Origin: Nonomuraea soli
GTDB lineage: Bacteria; Actinomycetota; Actinomycetes; Streptosporangiales; Streptosporangiaceae
Length of the DNA: 64,000 nt
NCBI RefSeq assembly: GCF_013761175.1
Contig: NZ_JACDUR010000001.1
Location: forward strand, 124,001 to 188,000
Reading direction: 5' to 3'
In this document: positions 58,642 to 64,000 of the stretch, in pieces
How positions within the stretch are numbered: position 1 is the stretch's first letter
Layout of the letters: every line of letters begins with the position of its first letter
Notes under the pieces: model-generated
Databases searched by the model: none
What the model saw: the letters and a program-made list of their open reading frames with translations, nothing else
What the model was told of the DNA's origin: nothing
Translations under genes and position numbers: made by a program

Positions 58642-60327
58642 ATGGGTCACGGGCATCACCACCATCACCACGACGAACCGCCTCACGATCACGCCGCCGA
58701 CCTGTCGGTGAAGGACGAGGAACTGGAGCCTGGCGAGCTCTCCCGGCGCTCGCTGATGCGCAGGGCCGGGCTCCTCGGCGCGGCGACCGTGGCCGCCTCG
58801 GCCGGCGCGGCCGTGGCCGCCACCGGGCCCGCCGCGGCCTCCGGCCCCGACCACGGTCGCGAGCCGCGCAACGGCTACCTGTGGCTGTCCGGCGACCACC
58901 ACATCCACACCCAGTACAGCGGCGACGCGATGTACCGCGTGATCGACAACGTGCGCCACGCCGCCGCCTTCGGCCTGGACTGGATGGTGATCACCGACCA
59001 CGGCGGGCCGCAGCACGCCAGGATCGGCGTGGAGAAGGTCAATCCCGACATCGTCGCCGCCCGGGCCGAGCACAAGGACGTGCTCGTCTTCCAGGGCCTG
59101 GAGTGGAACATCCCGGGCGCCGAGCACGCCACGGTCTTCGTGCACCCCGGGCGTCGCGAGGTCGAGGTGCTCAAGGAGTTCGAGAACTCCTACGACGGCT
59201 CGGTCAAGGGCTCCGGCAGCGGCCCGGCGGACGAGGCGCTGGCGGTGGCGGGCATCGCCTTCCTCGGCCAGGCCGTACGCAACAGGCGCATCCCCGACGC
59301 GCTGTTCCTGGCCAACCACCCGGCCAGGCGCGGCATCGACTCGCCCCACGAGATCAGGGCCTGGCGCGACGCCGACCCGAACGTGGCGATCGGCTTCGAG
59401 GGCGCGCCCGGCCACCAGGCGGCGGGCATGCCCAAGCCGCTCGGCCCCGGCAGCGGCCGCGGCTTCTACGCCGGCAGCCCGAGCGGCGCCTCCTTCCCCG
59501 GCTACCCGCTGGAGAGCTACCGCACCTTCGGCGGCTTCGACTGGATGACCGCCACCGTCGGCGGCCTGTGGGACAGCCTCCTGGCCGAGGGCCTGCCCTG
59601 GACGATCTCCGCCAACTCCGACTCGCACGTCGTCTACGGCGAGACCGCCACCCGGGGACCCGGCACCAACTTCGAGGTCAACGGTTTCCACGACGACCCG
59701 GTGTACGGCCAGCCGACGACGCTCACCGCGGGCGACTTCTGGCCCGGCTACTACAGCCGCACCACGGTCGGCGCGGAGGACTTCTCCTACGCGGCGGTCA
59801 TGAACGCGCTGCGCGCGGGCCGTGTCTGGGTGGACCACGGCCACCTGATCGCCGGGCTCGACGTACGGCTGCGCGAGACGGGCTCGCGCCGGGGCGTCAC
59901 CCTGGGCGGCACGCTGGAGGTCCGCAAGGGCCGCCGGGTCGAGCTGGTCGTCGAGGTCGACCTGGCCACCCGCCCGAACTGGGCGCAGTTCGTGCCCAAG
60001 CTGGCCAGGGTGGACGTCATCCAAGGCGACGTGACCGGCCCGGCGGCCGATCGCGACGTGTTCACCACGCCCACGACCAGGGTCGTGAAGTCCTTCGAGG
60101 TGACGGCGAACGCCGGGAACAAGGTCACCTTCGTGTATCCGGTGGGCGTCGTGGACCGGCCGATGTACCTGCGGGTGCGTGGCACGGACGGCAACCACTC
60201 CGCCGTCGGCCTGCTCGGCGCGCCGGTGGACCCGGCCGGCCCCAGGATGGACGTCGTGGGAGACGCCGACCCCTGGGTCGACCTGTGGTTCTACTCCAAC
60301 CCCGTCTGGGTGCGGCCGGTCGGATGA
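58642..60327 (+). CDS. Tat-exported PHP-domain phosphoesterase with a His-rich N terminus
   Basis: 561 residues. The first 19 residues are nearly all His, Asp, Glu and Pro, including six consecutive His. A Tat signal follows (SRRSLMRRAGLLGAATVAAS, about 35-54). The PHP-type metallophosphoesterase domain starts with GDHHIHTQYSG (about 85-95) and VITDHGG (about 115), with further His/Asp in ANHPARRG and SANSDSHVV. Relatives include the CehA/McbA group of hydrolases. It is exported. It separates truB from ribF, which are usually adjacent. Confidence 0.83.
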   Translation: MGHGHHHHHHDEPPHDHAADLSVKDEELEPGELSRRSLMRRAGLLGAATVAASAGAAVAATGPAAASGPDHGREPRNGYLWLSGDHHIHTQYSGDAMYRVIDNVRHAAAFGLDWMVITDHGGPQHARIGVEKVNPDIVAARAEHKDVLVFQGLEWNIPGAEHATVFVHPGRREVEVLKEFENSYDGSVKGSGSGPADEALAVAGIAFLGQAVRNRRIPDALFLANHPARRGIDSPHEIRAWRDADPNVAIGFEGAPGHQAAGMPKPLGPGSGRGFYAGSPSGASFPGYPLESYRTFGGFDWMTATVGGLWDSLLAEGLPWTISANSDSHVVYGETATRGPGTNFEVNGFHDDPVYGQPTTLTAGDFWPGYYSRTTVGAEDFSYAAVMNALRAGRVWVDHGHLIAGLDVRLRETGSRRGVTLGGTLEVRKGRRVELVVEVDLATRPNWAQFVPKLARVDVIQGDVTGPAADRDVFTTPTTRVVKSFEVTANAGNKVTFVYPVGVVDRPMYLRVRGTDGNHSAVGLLGAPVDPAGPRMDVVGDADPWVDLWFYSNPVWVRPVG

Positions 60328-60818
60328 ACCTGATCGGCCTGTCCACGGGCCGCCGCGACCTGCCGGGGGCCGAGCACGTGCTCCACGAACTCGTGGCGCT
60401 GCTCGGCCGCCCGGCCGTCAGGCTGGCCTGCACGCACTTCGTCGGCGGGTTCGTCGAGCTCAGCCTGGAGACGGCCGCTGCCGTGCCGCTGCCGGAGGGC
60501 CTGTCACCCGGCGAGGCGGCCGTCGAGGCGCACCGGCTCGGCGGGGGCCGGGCGGTGCTGTTCGACGGCGCCGAGGAGCTGACGGGGGTGCTGACCGTCG
60601 AGGCGCTGGTCGGGCGGTCGGCGATCGAGAGGGTGACCGTGCTCGCCGGGGCGGACCCGGGACCTGAGGCGAGGGTGGACACGCTGGGCCACCTGCGGCC
60701 GGTCAGAGTCGGCGGCACGCTCACGCTGGCGACGACGCCGGGATTGCTCACGGGCGGCGGGCACGGGCTGGTGCCCTTCGAGCTGGCCGACCAGGGCACC
60801 TGCTGCGGCGGCCACTGA
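60324..60818 (+). CDS. Hypothetical protein coupled to the PHP phosphoesterase
   Basis: 164 residues. ATG overlaps the PHP stop (ATGA). There are no membrane segments or signal. It is Leu/Gly/Val-rich with LACTHFVGGFVELSLETAA (about 34-52) and a C-terminal tail DQGTCCGGH with adjacent Cys and a His, which could bind a metal. No family is recognised. Coupling suggests it serves the phosphoesterase. Confidence 0.7.
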   Translation: MNLIGLSTGRRDLPGAEHVLHELVALLGRPAVRLACTHFVGGFVELSLETAAAVPLPEGLSPGEAAVEAHRLGGGRAVLFDGAEELTGVLTVEALVGRSAIERVTVLAGADPGPEARVDTLGHLRPVRVGGTLTLATTPGLLTGGGHGLVPFELADQGTCCGGH

Positions 60819-60830
60819 CCACGGGCCCGG

Positions 60831-60914
60831 CCGGCCGGGGCTTACCGGGCGGGCTACACGGCCACGATGATGCCCGGCCGGGCTCACCGGGCGGGCTTCA
60901 CGGCCACCATGATG
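60831..60914. repeat. About 43-bp tandem duplication of a methyltransferase 3' end
   Basis: 60831-60872 and 60874-60914 are nearly identical (about 90%): CCGGCCGGG, CACCGGGCGGGCT, ACGGCCAC, ATGATG in both. The right copy holds the stop and last codons of the methyltransferase gene; the left copy lies beyond the stop. Confidence 0.85.
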
Positions 60915-61900
60915 TCGCGCACGATCGCCTGGTCGACCCGGTGCTCGAAGTCGGGGTACTCCCGCACGCGCAGCCCGTGCTTCACCAGGATCTCGCCCAG
61001 TTCGTCGCGGCCGCCGCCGTAGGTGTTCCACGAGATCCCGATCGCCCCGCCCGGCCTGAGCAGCTCGGCCCAGCCCGGCACGGCCCTGGCGATGAGGTCC
61101 AGGGGGCTGCGCGACAGCCCGCCGCCGCCGCTCCTGCTGCCGTGCTGCACGCCGTACGGCGCGTCGGTGACGACGAGGTCGAAGGAGCGCGGCTTGAAGA
61201 ACTCGCGAGCCCGCAGCGTGTCGGCGTTCACGACGGCGACCTGCTGCACGTCTCCGGCCTTCTGCGCCTCCTTCGACAGCGCGAACGAGGCGTTGAGGCG
61301 CTTGCCCACCAGCGCCCGCTCCCGGCGTACCGGCACGACCTCGGCGGTGTGCTTGAGCCGCTTGTCCTTCAGCCATCGCCTGAGGAAGACGGTGTAGGCC
61401 TCGAAGTCCTTGGCGTCGACGTCCATCCCGTAGGCGTCGTAGCCGTACATGAGCGCCTGGTTGAGGGTGGTGCCGCGCCCGCACATCGGGTCGAAGACCG
61501 ACAGCCGCCCGTCGAACGGCAGCCCCGAGGCGAGCAGGGTGACGTTGAGCAGCAGCTTGGTGAAGTGCTCGTTGGTCTTGCCCGCGTACTTCTGGATGGT
61601 CAGCAGGTCGCTGCTGAGCCGGTCGAGCGGGCGCATCTCCAGGGGCCGCAGCAGCGGGCCCTCGACGCCGAAGACGGCGTAGACCGACGACAGGTTCGAC
61701 AGCAGCGCCACGTCGTCCTCGGACAGCTCCGCCTCGAAGGTGACATAGGGCACACCGCCGATGACGCTCTCCTCGATCGCCGAGATGGGCGACCGGGTCG
61801 CCGTGCCGAAGACCGCCAGCTCGCTCCTGGTCAGGCGCACGGCGCTCTCGCCGTAGACCCGGTTGAAGGCGGGCAGGATCAGCAGTGCGTAACGAGGCAT
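60884..61900 (-). CDS. TRM11-like RNA methyltransferase
   Basis: 338 residues of the SAM-dependent MTase superfamily (TRM11/THUMP-associated group): SAM motif FDPMCGRGTTLNQALMYG (about 134-151), MDVDAKDFEAY, a D in VVNADTLRAR, and the catalytic TDAPYGVQHG (about 244-253; usual N/DPPY) with GGGLSR. Such enzymes make N2-methylguanosine or related marks on tRNA. ATG 61900 is the conserved start. It is transcribed against the flanking translation genes. Confidence 0.82.
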   Translation of the reverse strand: MPRYALLILPAFNRVYGESAVRLTRSELAVFGTATRSPISAIEESVIGGVPYVTFEAELSEDDVALLSNLSSVYAVFGVEGPLLRPLEMRPLDRLSSDLLTIQKYAGKTNEHFTKLLLNVTLLASGLPFDGRLSVFDPMCGRGTTLNQALMYGYDAYGMDVDAKDFEAYTVFLRRWLKDKRLKHTAEVVPVRRERALVGKRLNASFALSKEAQKAGDVQQVAVVNADTLRAREFFKPRSFDLVVTDAPYGVQHGSRSGGGGLSRSPLDLIARAVPGWAELLRPGGAIGISWNTYGGGRDELGEILVKHGLRVREYPDFEHRVDQAIVRDIMVAVKPAR

Positions 61901-61989
61901 GCAGCGGATGCTATCGCCCCCTCGATTGGGGGGAATCCCGGCGCGCATGGCACGCTTTGAATGAGCAAAGACGGTTGAGGAGGCCCGGC

Positions 61990-62910
61990 GTGCCGGATTC
62001 TGGAAGATCGGTCGTCACGATCGGCGTGTTCGACGGCGTGCACCGCGGGCACCGGGCGGTGGTGGAGCGCGCGGTGTCGCGGGCGCGCGAGCTGGGCCTG
62101 CGGTGCGTCGCGATCAGCTTCGAGCCCCATCCCGGCGAGGTCGTTCGTCCCGGCTCCCACCCGTCCCGGCTGACCACGCCGTCGCACCGCGCGCAGCTGC
62201 TGCGCGAGCTGGGCGTCGACGAGGTGCGGGTGATCGACTTCACCCTCGGCCTGTCGCGCACCACGCCCGAGGAGTTCGCGCAGTCGCTGCTCGTCGACGA
62301 CCTGCGCGCGGCGGTGGTCGTCGCGGGGGAGAACTTCCGTTTCGGCCACCGGGCCGCCGGCGACGTCGAGACCTTGCGCACGCTGGGCGACAAGCACGAC
62401 TTCACCGCCGAGGTGGTGCCGCTGGTTCCCGGGGTGTCGGCGACGCGCGTGCGCGAGCTGCTGGCGGAGGGCGACGTCGGCGCGGCTGCGGAGGCGCTCG
62501 GCCGCCCGCACCGGGTCGAGGGCGTCGTCGTGCGCGGCTACCAGCGCGGACGCCAGCTCGGCTTCCCCACCGCCAACGTGGAGTCGCCGCCGCACACGGC
62601 CATCCCGGCCGACGGCGTCTACGCGGGCTGGTTGCGCTGCATCCCGGTCGGCAACCTGCCCGCCGCCTACGACGGCGTGCGCTGGCCTGCCGCGATCTCG
62701 GTGGGCACCAACCCGACGTTCGAGGGCGTGCCGCGTACGGTGGAGGCCTACGCGCTCGACCGCGACGACCTGGAGTTGTACGGCACGCACGTGGCCGTGG
62801 AGTTCGCCGCCCGGTTGCGCGGCAACACCAGGTTCGACTCCATCGAGGCGCTCGTCGACCAGATCAACGCCGACGTCGACCAGGCGAGGGACCTGACGCG
62901 CGGCGCGTGA
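61990..62910 (+). CDS. ribF: Riboflavin kinase / FAD synthetase
   Basis: 306 residues. The nucleotidylyltransferase domain has TIGVFDGVHRGHRAVVERA (about 10-28; HxGH) and SxTxxR-like VSATRVRELL (about 150). The kinase domain has GYQRGRQLGFPTANV (about 183-197) and WPAAISVGTNPTF. GTG 61990 has GAGGAGG 5-6 nt upstream; a longer N terminus from TTG 61957 would also be in frame. It makes FMN and FAD. Usually adjacent to truB. Confidence 0.94.
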   Translation: MPDSGRSVVTIGVFDGVHRGHRAVVERAVSRARELGLRCVAISFEPHPGEVVRPGSHPSRLTTPSHRAQLLRELGVDEVRVIDFTLGLSRTTPEEFAQSLLVDDLRAAVVVAGENFRFGHRAAGDVETLRTLGDKHDFTAEVVPLVPGVSATRVRELLAEGDVGAAAEALGRPHRVEGVVVRGYQRGRQLGFPTANVESPPHTAIPADGVYAGWLRCIPVGNLPAAYDGVRWPAAISVGTNPTFEGVPRTVEAYALDRDDLELYGTHVAVEFAARLRGNTRFDSIEALVDQINADVDQARDLTRGA

Positions 62911-63069
62911 ACAACGATGTGCGACCAGGTGTACCGCGATGGTAACCTTGCATGTCGGCTCTGTAATGGCTGCGTTCCACGCCGCCCTGGATGCCTTCAT
63001 CGCGGCGACTGTCGGCACGCACGGTCGCTCGCATTCGATCCAGCGTGTCCGCATAGTTCAAGGAGAGTC

Positions 63070-63339
63070 GTGTCCCTCGACACCACTGCCAAGAAGGCAA
63101 TCATCGCTGAGTACGCCAAGGGCGACAGCGACACGGGTTCCCCCGAGGTCCAGATCGCGCTGCTCAGCAAGCGCATCAGCGAGCTGACCGAGCACCTCAA
63201 GTCCCACAAGCACGACCACCACAGCCGTCGTGGTCTGCTCCTGCTGGTCGGCCGGCGTCGCCGCCTGCTGAAGTACCTGCAGAACAAGGACATCGAGCGC
63301 TACCGTTCGCTCATCGAGCGCCTCGGTCTGCGCCGATAG
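63070..63339 (+). CDS. rpsO: Ribosomal protein S15
   Basis: 89 residues, the standard length: [20 protein letters not shown] (about 11-30), [19 protein letters not shown] (about 37-55) and [20 protein letters not shown]. The GTG has AAGGAGA upstream. An intrinsic terminator follows 6 bp after the stop. Confidence 0.97.
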   Translation: MSLDTTAKKAIIAEYAKGDSDTGSPEVQIALLSKRISELTEHLKSHKHDHHSRRGLLLLVGRRRRLLKYLQNKDIERYRSLIERLGLRR

Positions 63340-63345
63340 TGTGAC

Positions 63346-63379
63346 AAGGGAGCGGCGTTTCGCCGCTCCCTTCTCCTTT
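63346..63379 (+). terminator. Intrinsic terminator after rpsO
   Basis: AAGGGAGCGGCG and CGCCGCTCCCTT form a perfect 12-bp stem with a 3-nt loop (63346-63372), followed by the pyrimidine-rich tail CTCCTTT. Confidence 0.88.
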
Positions 63380-63472
63380 AGACAACTTAAGATCCGAGAC
63401 ACTAATGCCCCCGCGTCCGCACGAGCACCTAGCGACCCGCGACGCATGCGGGCCGGTCCTCGGTAGTGGCTT

Positions 63473-63488
63473 CCGGTCGAAAGACCGG
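63473..63488. ncRNA. GAAA-tetraloop hairpin in the rpsO-pnp spacer
   Basis: CCGGTC-GAAA-GACCGG makes a 6-bp stem with a GNRA loop, 93 bp before pnp. Structured leaders upstream of pnp are often processed by RNase III and bound by PNPase; whether this one is remains unshown. Confidence 0.45.
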
Positions 63489-63580
63489 GCGCTTCGATCG
63501 ATGACCGGCGCTGCACCTACACGAGGGTGCCGGTGATTTCTTGAGGGCGCGGGAGACCTACTGACCGAAGGAGGTCCCCC

Positions 63581-64000
63581 GTGGAGGGTGTCCACACCGC
63601 TGAAGCCGTCATCGACAACGGCGCATTCGGCACGCGCACGATCCGGTTCGAGACGGGCCGGCTCGCGCGCCAGGCGGCGGGTTCCGCCGTCGCCTATCTC
63701 GACGGCGAGACGATGGTCCTGTCCGCGACCACCGCCTCGAAGTCCCCCAGGGACAATCTCGACTTCTTCCCGCTCACGGTCGACGTCGAGGAGCGCATGT
63801 ACGCCGCGGGCCGTATCCCCGGCTCGTTCTTCCGCCGTGAGGGCCGTCCGTCCGAGGACGCCATCCTCACCTGCCGCCTGATCGACCGGCCGCTGCGCCC
63901 GTCGTTCGTCAAGGGCCTGCGCAACGAGATCCAGGTCGTGGCCACCATCATGGCCCTGAACCCCGACCACCTCTACGACGTCGTGGCGATCAACGCCGCG
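63581..64000 (+). CDS. pnp: Polynucleotide phosphorylase, N-terminal part (cut by window end)
   Basis: 140 codons are visible. [46 protein letters not shown] (about 63-82) and [20 protein letters not shown] (about 87-106) belong to the first RNase PH domain of PNPase, a 3'-5' phosphorolytic exoribonuclease. The GTG at 63581 has GAAGGAGG 6 nt upstream. The remainder lies beyond position 64000. Confidence 0.96.
   Translation, partial: MEGVHTAEAVIDNGAFGTRTIRFETGRLARQAAGSAVAYLDGETMVLSATTASKSPRDNLDFFPLTVDVEERMYAAGRIPGSFFRREGRPSEDAILTCRLIDRPLRPSFVKGLRNEIQVVATIMALNPDHLYDVVAINAA

Overview
The window is a very GC-rich actinomycete chromosome segment. Translation signals, many apparently leaderless genes (a TANNNT -10 box 6-7 nt before the start codon) and gene content suggest a Streptosporangiaceae/Nonomuraea-like bacterium; this lineage call is an inference from overall style, not from a marker search. 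No rRNA, tRNA, CRISPR array, phage or insertion sequence was recognised, and no gene-free stretch exceeds 300 bases.

Layout. Positions 1-46,000 are an accessory/metabolic region. Its recurring theme is a steroid C/D-ring (HIP, hexahydroindanedione propionate) degradation regulon broken into several islands: kstR2 and fadA6 (2.5-4.4 kb); echA20-ipdA-ipdB-ipdC with a divergent pair of SDRs (8.5-13.5 kb); flavin reductase-FadE30-like-IpdF-like, divergent from a thiolase-like/DUF35 pair (23.1-27.1 kb); FadD3-like, a PaaK-like protein and an LLM-family oxidoreductase (39.3-42.9 kb); a second FadD and a short FadE (43.5-45.9 kb). Each island has, in its divergent or upstream spacer, a copy of the 14-bp palindrome ACCAAGCGCTTGNT or a close variant, which fits the known KstR2 operator AnCAAGnnCTTGnT. 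This links the scattered units and extends the classical mycobacterial regulon with a flavin reductase, an LLM oxidoreductase and an Ltp-like/DUF35 pair.

Between the islands lie: a partial LysR regulator with an inserted 17-residue repeat; an MFS gene whose start is interrupted; PhoD-like phosphatase; a GH3 beta-N-acetylglucosaminidase under a perfect palindrome; a pentapeptide-repeat protein; two tandem Asn/Gly-rich secreted proteins beside an ATP-grasp gene; a five-gene overlapping operon (DUF2252, two alpha/beta-hydrolase esterases, ATP-grasp, SDR) of unknown product; a PadR/membrane-protein switch; several small regulators (GntR, HxlR, an HTH protein with twin palindromes); a membrane Ser/Thr kinase; a two-component system; CutC, FprA and LUD proteins.

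From 46.7 kb the window is the conserved translation/RNA block proS - (DUF4236 pair, DUF4439, lipoprotein) - rimP - nusA - ylxR - infB - DUF503 - rbfA - nrnA - truB - (PHP phosphoesterase, unknown protein, RNA methyltransferase) - ribF - rpsO - pnp (cut by the window end).

Small-scale sequence structure is notable: three in-frame-length minisatellites (LysR, downstream of proS, upstream of DUF4439) and two independent tandem duplications of about 43 bp, each copying the 3' end of a gene at a convergent junction.
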